Below, in pieces: positions 1-6,480 of a stretch of DNA of 10,051 nt. The position numbers were made by a program, and so were the translations under genes. The notes under the pieces were generated by a model. It was not told the origin of the DNA and did not search any database. It was given only the letters and a program-made list of their open reading frames with translations. Origin of the DNA: Acidobacteriota bacterium (GTDB lineage: Bacteria > Acidobacteriota > Terriglobia > UBA7540). The stretch covers positions 1-10,051 of the forward strand of contig QHZK01000056.1 in NCBI GenBank assembly GCA_003224635.1, read 5' to 3'. Within the stretch, counting starts at the first letter, position 1. Every line of letters begins with the position of its first letter.

Positions 1-1
1 G

Positions 2-190
2 CCCCTCCCCGAGAGGGTGGCGCCAGAACTGCGCCATCAGCTTCGCCTGACGTGGCTGGGCGGAATGACGATCCTCGAGAAAATCGAGGCCGTGCGCTAC
101 GATGTGTTTCTCAACCGGCCCAAACTCACCCGTATGGACTTTTTGCGCCTCTACTTGCGTGCGCGCCGTGGAGCATCGCTCGGCGTATGA
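2..190 (+). CDS. Squalene/phytoene synthase family protein, HpnC-like, C-terminal end (5' end outside window)
   Basis: Reading frame 2 is open from the window edge to TGA at 188-190 and encodes the last 62 residues. The stretch RLTWLGGMTILEKIEAVRYD followed by VFLNRPKLTR resembles the final helix and tail of bacterial squalene/phytoene synthases, in particular HpnC-type proteins, where a GG-x-x-IL-x-KIE segment is followed by YDVF and a basic RP-x-L motif. Members condense farnesyl diphosphate or its product on the way to squalene and hopanoids at the cytoplasmic membrane. The catalytic DxxxD motifs lie upstream and cannot be checked here. The stop overlaps the ATG of the next gene (ATGA, 187-190), so the two are probably one transcript. 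HpnC rather than HpnD or CrtB is my best reading, but the C-terminus alone does not settle the subfamily. Confidence 0.75.
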   Translation, partial: PLPERVAPELRHQLRLTWLGGMTILEKIEAVRYDVFLNRPKLTRMDFLRLYLRARRGASLGV

Positions 191-516
191 TGCTGATACC
201 CCTGGCTATCGCTTGCCCTCAGTGCGGCTCTTACGACGTCGTGTACTCCTGCAAACCCGACTGTTGCTTCAACCACGTCTGCGGCAAGTGCTATACCACG
301 TTTGAGCCTTTTACCACCAAAGCCGGGGAACTCACGGGCGAGATCGGTCCGCTTCCACCAGACCCCGATCCGACCGACCCTACTGCCGCCTGCGCCCGCT
401 GCGGCGAGACCAGGCTGTTCGCCATCCGAGACAGCGTTGGCCCTGCGCCATGGCTCGTCTGCGTATCATGCAAAACGCTGCTGACCCTCGAGCTCTCGGA
501 AGTTTCCCCGGGTTGA
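187..516 (+). CDS. Small double zinc-ribbon protein, function unknown
   Basis: A 109-residue protein. I place the start at the ATG at 187, which overlaps the upstream synthase stop as ATGA. A longer in-frame start at 52 would put 135 bases inside the synthase gene and adds a low-complexity, non-conserved-looking leader. The sequence shows CPQC at residues 10-13, further cysteines at 22, 26, 27, 32 and 35 (CGKC), a Pro/Asp-rich linker around 54-66, then CARC at 69-72 and CVSC at 92-95. This looks like two zinc-binding ribbons joined by a flexible linker. There is no signal peptide or membrane segment. Such ribbons bind nucleic acid or protein, or only stabilise a small fold, so no function is assigned. 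Overlap with the synthase gene implies translational coupling. It is convergent with the ATPase gene, about 66 bases away. Confidence 0.75.
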   Translation: MMLIPLAIACPQCGSYDVVYSCKPDCCFNHVCGKCYTTFEPFTTKAGELTGEIGPLPPDPDPTDPTAACARCGETRLFAIRDSVGPAPWLVCVSCKTLLTLELSEVSPG

Positions 517-517
517 G

Positions 518-610
518 AGAATCAGAATCAGCAAAGGAAATTGGAAAGTAGAAAGCAGGAGCCGGCACTGGGACTCTGATTTCTAGTTTCTGATTTCTGA
601 TTTTCCAAGG
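518..610. repeat. Degenerate CTGA-type repeat cluster between convergent genes
   Basis: Direct units AGAATCAG and AATCAG occur at 518-531. The complementary form CTGATTT and TTTCTGATTT recurs at 576-604. The two blocks face each other and could pair as an imperfect, AT-rich stem between the two convergent genes, possibly ending transcription from both sides. The right block runs into the ATPase gene: it encodes its last eight codons (586-609) and supplies its stop (583-585). Related clusters lie at 3566-3670 and 5020-5196. Confidence 0.6.
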
Positions 611-1671
611 CAGCAAACGCCGCGAGGGATAGGGTCGCCGTGGGGGCAGGTCCTCGGGTGATTCAGGAAGGTGCAGATTTTGTCGGTGACTTCGGAGCTC
701 AAGCCGTGTTCGATCTTGCAGGCGTTGTCGTGCAGCCGGTCCTCGTTCATTTCGAAGGTCTCAAACAGCAGCCGTTCCGCCAGGCGGTGGCGCCGCATAA
801 GATAGTCGGCCCGCCGCTGGCCGTCATGCGTCAGCATCAGATGGCCGGCATCGATGCGGAGCCAGCCTTCTTGCGCCATCAACAAGAACGTGGCCCGGTT
901 GGCGATGAACTCCGGCAAGGCCGCCGCCGGGAGGCGGGGCTTCCCGCCGGCTTCCTGGGCCTTCCAGACCACTTTGAGCAGGGCGTCCTCGAGTTCCTGT
1001 TCGTGCGCCGGGGCGACCGAAATCTCCGTCAACCGGCCGTGGTGAAGCTCGATCCGACGCTCGGCCATGCGCCCGATCTCCGGGTCGTGGGTCACCATCA
1101 CCACGGTGCGGCCCTCGCGGTGGAGCTTGTCGATCATGCTCATCACGAGGGCCTGGTTCACCTCGTCGAGGTTGCCGGTCGGCTCATCCGCCAGGACCAA
1201 CTGAGGTTGATTGATCAGGGCGCGCGCAATGCAGACCCGCTGCTGCTCTCCTCCCGAAAGCTGCGAGGGCAAGTGATGGAGCCTGTCCCCGAGCCCCGCC
1301 CCGCGTAGCGCCTCCGCCGCTTCCCCCTCTTCCGCCATACTGTGAAAATATTGGGCGAGCATAACGTTTTCGACGGCGGTAAGGTACGGCACGAGGTGGT
1401 GCTGCTGGAAGATGAAGCCCAGCTTCTCCGCCCGGAAGCGCGCCCGCTCCGCCGGCGAAAGCTGCGCGAGGTCACGACCTTCGACGATTACTCGCCCCTC
1501 GGTGGGAGCATCGAGGCAGCCGAGGATGTTCAGCAGGGTGCTCTTGCCGGAGCCCGAGGGTCCCATCACCGCGACCCACTCGCCCTTCTCCACGGCGAAC
1601 GAAGCGCGGTTAAGAGCGTAGACCGGCCCTTCATATTTCTTCGTCAGTCCTTCGACCTCGATTAACGGCAA
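583..1671 (-). CDS. ABC transporter ATPase (MacB/LolD class) fused to a C-terminal DtxR/MntR-type metal-sensor domain
   Basis: A 362-residue protein; MacB/LolD-type ATPases alone are about 220-250. The ATPase domain (residues 3-217) has Walker A GPSGSGKST at 37-45, Q-loop Q89, signature LSGGEQQR at 138-145, Walker B with D162/E163 and H-loop H195, so it should be active. Residues about 225-292 resemble a winged helix but are shorter than in DtxR in the helix-turn-helix region. Residues 293-354 match the DtxR/MntR metal-binding and dimerisation domain: RHRLAER with H295 and E299, H314, then AC-x-x-EH with C318, E321 and H322, and CPHGDPIP at 342-349. These align with the DtxR ligand positions H79, E83, H98, C102, E105 and H106. 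The start is TTG at 1671-1669, one base after the upstream stop, with AAGGGG in front. The last eight residues derive from an intergenic repeat. It probably energises the two FtsX-type permeases of this operon. Metal gating of the ATPase, or DNA binding, is inferred. Confidence 0.95.
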   Translation of the reverse strand: MPLIEVEGLTKKYEGPVYALNRASFAVEKGEWVAVMGPSGSGKSTLLNILGCLDAPTEGRVIVEGRDLAQLSPAERARFRAEKLGFIFQQHHLVPYLTAVENVMLAQYFHSMAEEGEAAEALRGAGLGDRLHHLPSQLSGGEQQRVCIARALINQPQLVLADEPTGNLDEVNQALVMSMIDKLHREGRTVVMVTHDPEIGRMAERRIELHHGRLTEISVAPAHEQELEDALLKVVWKAQEAGGKPRLPAAALPEFIANRATFLLMAQEGWLRIDAGHLMLTHDGQRRADYLMRRHRLAERLLFETFEMNEDRLHDNACKIEHGLSSEVTDKICTFLNHPRTCPHGDPIPRGVCCLGKSEIRN

Positions 1672-1672
1672 G

Positions 1673-2176
1673 TCAATTCCCCTTCCGCGGCCCCCCTATT
1701 CCGACCACGTCGCTCGGTCCAAGATTGCCTTTAGCGGCTGTTCTCCATTCGTCGACGAACTGCTGATGCAGGTTAACCCATTCCTTGACATGCTGCTCGC
1801 TCATTTCCGCAAGAGGTGCGCGAGGCCAACTTGGCGACATTGGCTCGCTTCCCCGAATTCCTGCTAGGAATTCTTGGACTCGCTCTTGGTGATGGCTGAG
1901 TATCCCTCCGGGCACATCGCATTGCTTTAACCTGCTAAACTCCGAGAGAACCTTCGAGCGGGGTCCCCGGTCGTAACTGTCCAGCTCAAATTTGAATATC
2001 TCTTTTTCCTTATAATCACCAATTCGAGCCCAAAAATAGATTCCTAGCTTTGTTTCGCCGCTTGCCTCTCGGCAATCCTGCTTAAATTTCGGCCGATCGG
2101 TTCTTCTCCACGTGCTCATCAACTGCGCCAACTTCTCTCGGCACTCACATTTGCTTACAATATCGCCCAGTGTCAT
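1673..2176 (-). CDS. Hypothetical protein (167 aa) inserted in the iron transport operon
   Basis: I do not recognise the family. It is a charged, soluble-looking protein with no signal peptide or membrane segment. Cysteines sit at residues 10 and 12 (KCEC) and 35, the middle is Lys/Arg/Glu rich, and there is a Trp-containing helical stretch near residues 125-150. The ATG at 2176-2174 is preceded by a strong Shine-Dalgarno site (GAGGAAGGA, about seven bases upstream). Its TGA (1675-1673) lies one base before the TTG of the ATPase gene, so translation of the two is probably coupled. The DNA is visibly more AT-rich than the flanking permease and ATPase genes, which hints at later acquisition. 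Characterised operons of this type have no counterpart that I know of here. The RBS and tight spacing make it a likely real gene; the function is unknown. Confidence 0.75.
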   Translation of the reverse strand: MTLGDIVSKCECREKLAQLMSTWRRTDRPKFKQDCREASGETKLGIYFWARIGDYKEKEIFKFELDSYDRGPRSKVLSEFSRLKQCDVPGGILSHHQERVQEFLAGIRGSEPMSPSWPRAPLAEMSEQHVKEWVNLHQQFVDEWRTAAKGNLGPSDVVGIGGPRKGN

Positions 2177-2214
2177 TTAAGGGTCCTTCCTCTTGCAGCA
2201 TCGACTACCTTCCT

Positions 2215-2229
2215 CGGGCGAGACGCCCG
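2215..2229. other. Short GC-rich hairpin in the gap between permease and hypothetical gene
   Basis: CGGGCG-AGA-CGCCCG forms a perfect 6-bp stem with a 3-base loop just downstream of the permease stop. On the minus strand no T run follows it, so it does not look like a standard intrinsic terminator. It may stabilise the 3' end of the upstream message, or be a copy of a small palindromic repeat. Confidence 0.35.
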
Positions 2230-2239
2230 CGCTCCCACG

Positions 2240-3568
2240 CTACTCTCCCTTAAGCACCGCTGCCGGTTGGACTCCGCGAACAATCCCGACCGGGAAAAAC
2301 GTGGCCAGCGTGGACAGCGTCATGCTGGCGAGGCAAACCACCGGCAACGTCCACCAGTCGGGACCGAGGCCCACTCGAAATATGCGCCAGCCGACCTCGC
2401 GCGCCAGAAGCCCCCCCACGAGTACACCCGCGAGACCACCTAGCAGGCCCAGGCCAGCTCCCTCGGCCAGGAGCAATCGCATCACCAAGCGGTCACTCGC
2501 GCCGAGCGCCTTCATGACGGCGATGTCCTTCCGGCGCTCGAGTACGACAGCGGTCATGGTGGCCACAAGGCACAGCGCGATGATCACCATGATCAGGGAA
2601 GCCAACCATATCACAAGCCCGCGAATGGTGCCCAGGACCTTGCCTTCGGCGTAGACAATCTGGCGGACCGGGCGCACCTCGAGGCTCTGGAGGGCATCCG
2701 CCGAGGGAGACGCCAACGCGCGTGACAGTTCGCCCACCACGCGCTCCACTTCGCCGGGCTCGCCAGGGACGCTCAGTTCTACCAGGCTGATCTTTCCTCG
2801 TGAGCCACCGTGGGCATCGAGACCGGCCAGGCGTTGCAAGGCGGGGAGAGGAAGGAAGACCTGGTCATCTTCGGAAGCTCCTGTTCGAAGCACGTTCGAC
2901 ACACGGAATACCTGAGCGCTCTGGTTGGAGGTTGACTCCGGAGCGTAGATACTGGCTTGAGCAGGCGTCTGCTCTCGACGCGCCTCCTGCCTTACGTCCT
3001 GCCAGATCGGCTCGATGCTAACGGCGTCACCGATCCTAAGTCCCAAACGCGAGGCAGCGTGTTCGCCGACCGCGCAGGCGCTGGAATCGAGCGCATCGGT
3101 CGAGCCAAGGATCTGCCAACCCGCGTTCAGGAGCAGCAGCGACGCGAAATCCGTACCGACGGCTACCGCGTTCACCGACTCCAGGGCTTGCGACTCGCCC
3201 GGAACGCGCGCGATCCGAGTTACGACGTCGAGCCTGGGAACCACAATCAGCCCCGGTACGCGCTTCCCGAATTCCTGAAGGCGGCCGAGGGCGGCCTTTT
3301 CATCCATGAGTCCGACGGGTGCAGGCGCCGACCTGACATACGCCGAACTGCCGGCCGGCGCCACCACGACGTTCGCGCCATAGGTGCGGAACTCCTGGGT
3401 CATCTTCCGGCGCGCGCCGTTGTACAGATTGGCCAGCATAGACACGGTTGCAGCGCCGAGCAGCAGCGAGACCAGAGCAACCCCGGTCTGGGCGCGCTTC
3501 ACCGTGAGGGCGCGTAACCACAAGCGCCAGAACAGAGAATTGCGTGTTGGCTTCTTCTCCTCAATCAT
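2240..3568 (-). CDS. FtsX/MacB-type ABC permease (second permease of iron operon)
   Basis: A 442-residue membrane protein with the MacB topology: one N-terminal membrane segment (about 27-48), a large extracytoplasmic domain (about 50-310) and three C-terminal segments (about 312-340, 362-390, 405-430). The FtsX domain signature LERRKDIAVMKALGAS lies at 343-358, between the second and third segments, where the ATPase coupling helix is expected. The periplasmic domain contains EDDQVFLPL (233-241), nearly the same as EDDQIFVPL in the neighbouring permease, so the two genes are diverged paralogues that probably form a heterodimer with the ATPase. MacB-type proteins usually transmit mechanical work across the membrane rather than carrying a solute; in P19-type iron systems their exact task is unsettled. 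The ATG at 3568-3566 sits inside a CTGACAATG repeat unit and lacks a good Shine-Dalgarno site at the usual distance. Confidence 0.93.
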   Translation of the reverse strand: MIEEKKPTRNSLFWRLWLRALTVKRAQTGVALVSLLLGAATVSMLANLYNGARRKMTQEFRTYGANVVVAPAGSSAYVRSAPAPVGLMDEKAALGRLQEFGKRVPGLIVVPRLDVVTRIARVPGESQALESVNAVAVGTDFASLLLLNAGWQILGSTDALDSSACAVGEHAASRLGLRIGDAVSIEPIWQDVRQEARREQTPAQASIYAPESTSNQSAQVFRVSNVLRTGASEDDQVFLPLPALQRLAGLDAHGGSRGKISLVELSVPGEPGEVERVVGELSRALASPSADALQSLEVRPVRQIVYAEGKVLGTIRGLVIWLASLIMVIIALCLVATMTAVVLERRKDIAVMKALGASDRLVMRLLLAEGAGLGLLGGLAGVLVGGLLAREVGWRIFRVGLGPDWWTLPVVCLASMTLSTLATFFPVGIVRGVQPAAVLKGE

Positions 3569-3670
3569 TGTCAGCCATTGTCAGTGATTCCTAGTGTGCT
3601 TGGGTCAGTTGTCCGTTGCCCGCGTCACTTGTAACGGTCTGTTCTAGCAACTGACCACGGACAACGGACC
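3566..3670. repeat. Degenerate repeat cluster between the two permease genes
   Basis: CATTGTCAG occurs at 3566-3574 and again at 3576-3584, with the permease start codon (complement of 3566-3568) inside the first copy. Further along, GGTCAGTTG (3603-3611) is the exact reverse complement of CAACTGACC (3648-3656), and GTCCGTTG (3611-3618) that of CAACGGAC (3662-3669). The pairs are interleaved, not nested, so only one stem, or a pseudoknot, could form at a time. No clear promoter or T-tailed terminator is seen in this gap. Confidence 0.65.
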
Positions 3671-3675
3671 ATCGC

Positions 3676-5022
3676 TCATTCCCTCAACGCGACTGCGGGC
3701 GAAATCTTGAGTGCCCGCGCCAGGGGCAGCGCGCTTCCCAGCAGCGCTACCGTCACAGCCAGCGACACGACGGCTGGAAAGAGCACCCAGTGTCTGCTCG
3801 ACGAGACGCCAAACACCGACAAGGCCAGCCGGCCCGCGAGCCAGTTCCCCGCGAAGTAGCCCACTACACCCCCGAGCGCGGCCAGCACGCAAGCCTCAAG
3901 AAGGAAGACGGCAGCCACGCGGGCGTCGGTTGCGCCCAGGGACTTGAAGAGCCCGATCTCGGTGCGCCGCTCGAGCACTGTGGCGAGCATCATGCTAGCC
4001 ACCGCGAGCGCCGCCGTAACCAGGCCCGCCGCCACGAGAATCCACATCAGCAGGGCCACCCGACCCAGAATCCTGCCCTCGCTCTCCGCCACCTGAAAGA
4101 CCGGTCGAGCCTCGGCTCCCGGTATGGCCTGCTGAATCTGGTAAGCAATCGACCTCGCGTAGGGCGAACAGCTCCAGCGCTCGAGCTGCTCTGGAGTCAT
4201 CTGGCTCGGGTCCGAGCGCGCGAAGGCATCCTCGGGTTTCGTGACCGCGCTTACTTCAATGCGCCGCACCTTGCCCTCGAGGCCGGACATTTTCTGTGCT
4301 GTCTCAAGCGGGACGAAAATCTGGTCGTCTTCAGGCCCACCGGACTCTAAAGTGCCGCTAACGGTAAGTGTGGCACAGCGCGGGGAGCCAAGCCTCAGCC
4401 CGGCACGTGCCGCCGGGAAGGGCAGCGCTACGTCGCCTCCGCCCGAAGACGACGGACTTCGAATCACAAGTGTCTTTCCGGGCTCGACACCCAGCCGCTT
4501 GGCGAGCTGCCGGCCCACCAGGCACGCGGCCGGATCGTCGTCAGAGGGCCACTCGCCTTCCACTCTCCAGGCCGGATGCAGCTTTTTGAGACCGGTCTCG
4601 AAAGTCTCCGTCTTGGTTACTTCGAGCCGATGATCGAACCAGCTCCCGACCGCGACCGTGGGCACGGCGGCGGAGCGCGTCTCCAGCCGAACGGGCACAT
4701 CGAGAAGGGGCGCGAAAGCCGCAATGTTGTTTCGCCAAAAGATTCTCTTGAGGTTGACCAGGTCTGCTTCGGATAGAAACGCGCCAGCCCCGGCGGGGCG
4801 GTAGTCTACGCCGCCTATCACAACCGGAAGGCTGTCCGCAGCGGGCGTCACCCGGATGTTGGCGCCGACCGAACGCAGTTCGCGGCTCACCTTGTCGCCC
4901 ACGTCGAGCGCGATCGTGCCTACCGCCGTGGTTACCGTAATGCCGAGCGCCACGGCCACAAGGCTCAGGAGCTTGCGGCGGCGGCGACGCACGATCGATT
5001 TGCCGATGATTCCGGTTAGCAC
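3676..5022 (-). CDS. FtsX/MacB-type ABC permease (first permease of iron operon)
   Basis: A 448-residue membrane protein. The N-terminus has an Arg-rich cytoplasmic patch (RRRRRK at 12-17) before the first membrane segment (about 18-40). A long extracytoplasmic domain follows to about 320, then three segments (about 322-350, 368-396, 412-434). The FtsX motif LERRTEIGLFKSLGATD spans 350-366. EDDQIFVPLETAQKM (231-245) matches the same place in the second permease and marks the pair as paralogues. Members of this type occur beside FTR1 permeases and DUF2318 proteins in Campylobacter P19-type iron loci, which supports a role in iron handling across the envelope. The only plausible start is GTG at 5022-5020, which lies inside a repeat unit (AAACTGTG on the coding strand); the Shine-Dalgarno site is weak or absent. 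The stop is TGA at 3678-3676. Confidence 0.93.
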   Translation of the reverse strand: MLTGIIGKSIVRRRRRKLLSLVAVALGITVTTAVGTIALDVGDKVSRELRSVGANIRVTPAADSLPVVIGGVDYRPAGAGAFLSEADLVNLKRIFWRNNIAAFAPLLDVPVRLETRSAAVPTVAVGSWFDHRLEVTKTETFETGLKKLHPAWRVEGEWPSDDDPAACLVGRQLAKRLGVEPGKTLVIRSPSSSGGGDVALPFPAARAGLRLGSPRCATLTVSGTLESGGPEDDQIFVPLETAQKMSGLEGKVRRIEVSAVTKPEDAFARSDPSQMTPEQLERWSCSPYARSIAYQIQQAIPGAEARPVFQVAESEGRILGRVALLMWILVAAGLVTAALAVASMMLATVLERRTEIGLFKSLGATDARVAAVFLLEACVLAALGGVVGYFAGNWLAGRLALSVFGVSSSRHWVLFPAVVSLAVTVALLGSALPLARALKISPAVALRE

Positions 5023-5196
5023 AGTTTGTCAGTTTCTCAGTTCTCAGTTTTCATTTACCAGTGGTCCTCTGTCGTTCGTCTGTGTCACAGGAAGGCATCA
5101 GCCATCAGCTTTCAGCAGGAACAGAATAGCCAGCCGAAGTATTCTTGCGCTGAGAGCTGATAGCTAGCTGACAGCTTGACCGACAACTGACTACTG
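5020..5196. repeat. Degenerate heptad-like repeat cluster between FTR1 and permease genes
   Basis: Three runs are visible on the + strand. CTCAGTT-type units occur at about 5027-5052. CATCAGC, CATCAGC and TTTCAGC occur in series at about 5096-5115. AGCTGAT, AGCTGAC and CAACTGACTA types occur at about 5154-5196. All share a CTGA or TCAG core with a period of about seven to eight bases. The first run contains the GTG start of the downstream permease; the last contains the TAG stop of the FTR1 gene (5191-5193). No protein-coding potential or promoter is evident, although the gap (about 168 bases) is long for an operon. Confidence 0.65.
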
Positions 5197-6480
5197 CCTT
5201 TGAAAGACCTTTGCCGCCGCGGCCAGTGCGCTTTCGGAGAAAACTACTGCGCCGCCCTCCACCCGGTAGTTGATGTGAATCGGATTGCATCCGCCAGGCA
5301 AGCCTATCGTGGGGACGTTGATCGCTGCAGCGCAATTGCGGCAGATGACGTTCCCGCCGTCCTGATAATAACCCTGAGCACCGCAAATCATGCAGGCGTC
5401 CAGGGCCGCGCGGACCGTGTCTGACCCATCGAGAATGACGATGATCCGAACTTCGCCGCCCTCGGGCACGGATACGAGGTAACGGTGGAGCTTCCGGTCC
5501 GCGAGCGCCGCCACGGGAATCCGCGCCTCGCCGTTCACGAGGAAGAGATGTTCCGGAGGCGACATCGCTTGCGCCGTGCGCGAATACACGAACCCGGCGC
5601 CGATGAAAACGATTATCAGAAAGCCACAGACGGCCGCCGCCGTCTTCCAGAACCGGTCACGTCGCTGCTCTGCCAGCACCTTGCGTTGCTCGGGAGCCGC
5701 GAGGCGCTCGATCTCGTCGGCCGGCACGCCTCCAGCCTGAATCCGCTGCGTGACGACCAGGAACAGACAGAGCGCTACCACGACCACAAAGAAAAGCGCG
5801 TCGTTGTTCACCAGCCGGCCCACGACCCTCATTTCGCGCGGTCCCGAGGGGAGCACCATGGCTTCGGAAAGCTCGTGCACCCCGGACACGAACAGTTGCA
5901 CCGCCACAACCAGGAGAACCAGGGTGGTGACGGCGAAGAACTTCCGGAGGTTCACCTTGAGGCTGCCCTTGAAGAAGGCCACGCCCAATCCGACGGCCAG
6001 CGCCAGGCCGATCACGCCCCCGATGAAATTCATGAGCGCGGTGGTGCGCAGCGAGACGGCGGCGAGAAACAGCACCGTTTCGGTGCCCTCGCGAAAGACC
6101 ATGAGAAACACGAACACGAACAGCCCCCACGCTGCCCACCGACCGGGCGCGCGCGGTTCACCCGCCAGGCTCGAAAGCTTGGTCTCAATCTCCTGCTTCA
6201 GGCGCTTGCCCGTCCTCCACATCCAGACCGTCATGGAGGCCACAAACACCGCGCCGATCAGCATCAGCCAGCCCTCGTAGGCGTCGCCGAGCTCCGTCAG
6301 TTGCAAGGTGTGGAGTATGAATCCGAGCGCAAGGCTCGCCCCCACGGCGGCAAACAGCGCCCAGTAGACGATCCGGTTCAAGCTGGCGCGGCCAGTCTTA
6401 CTGAGGTATCCGGACACTATCCCCACGATCAGGGCCGCTTCCACCCCTTCGCGCAGCGTGATAACGAGTGATTGAAACAT
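5191..6480 (-). CDS. FTR1-family high-affinity iron permease fused to a DUF2318 (FtrD-like) Fe-S/metal-binding domain
   Basis: A 429-residue protein. Residues 1-245 are an FTR1/EfeU permease with seven hydrophobic segments and both iron-pathway motifs, REGVE at 10-14 and REGTE at 130-134. After a charged linker (about 250-277) and one more membrane segment (about 280-298), residues 305-429 form a DUF2318 domain: CMIC at 363-366, GYYQ at 370-373, CRNC at 380-383 and GGCNPI at 396-401. Those five cysteines are the expected cluster or metal ligands. FTR1 proteins import ferric iron, usually behind a ferroxidase or a P19-type copper protein. DUF2318 is usually a separate gene (FtrD; Cj1660 type), so this is an FtrC-FtrD-like fusion. 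The ATG at 6480 gives the normal FTR1 N-terminus (MFQSLVITLREG), although no good Shine-Dalgarno site precedes it. It is the first gene of the - strand operon. Its stop lies in an intergenic repeat. Confidence 0.95.
   Translation of the reverse strand: MFQSLVITLREGVEAALIVGIVSGYLSKTGRASLNRIVYWALFAAVGASLALGFILHTLQLTELGDAYEGWLMLIGAVFVASMTVWMWRTGKRLKQEIETKLSSLAGEPRAPGRWAAWGLFVFVFLMVFREGTETVLFLAAVSLRTTALMNFIGGVIGLALAVGLGVAFFKGSLKVNLRKFFAVTTLVLLVVAVQLFVSGVHELSEAMVLPSGPREMRVVGRLVNNDALFFVVVVALCLFLVVTQRIQAGGVPADEIERLAAPEQRKVLAEQRRDRFWKTAAAVCGFLIIVFIGAGFVYSRTAQAMSPPEHLFLVNGEARIPVAALADRKLHRYLVSVPEGGEVRIIVILDGSDTVRAALDACMICGAQGYYQDGGNVICRNCAAAINVPTIGLPGGCNPIHINYRVEGGAVVFSESALAAAAKVFQRQ

Noticed and set aside
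52..186. Longer start for the zinc-ribbon protein
   Set aside because: This part overlaps the squalene synthase C-terminus in another frame, while the ATG at 187 gives the usual ATGA overlap.
518..604. CRISPR array or tRNA in the repeat-rich gaps
   Set aside because: The units are far too short and degenerate, with no spacers of constant length; no cloverleaf can be drawn.
640..1308. + strand open frame (222 aa) opposite the ATPase gene
   Set aside because: It is the shadow of the ABC ATPase, whose motifs on the minus strand are unmistakable.
5485..6471. Long + strand open frame (328 aa) opposite the FTR1 gene
   Set aside because: It is the antisense shadow of a clear FTR1-DUF2318 gene, with His/Arg/Gln-rich composition typical of such shadows and no motif.
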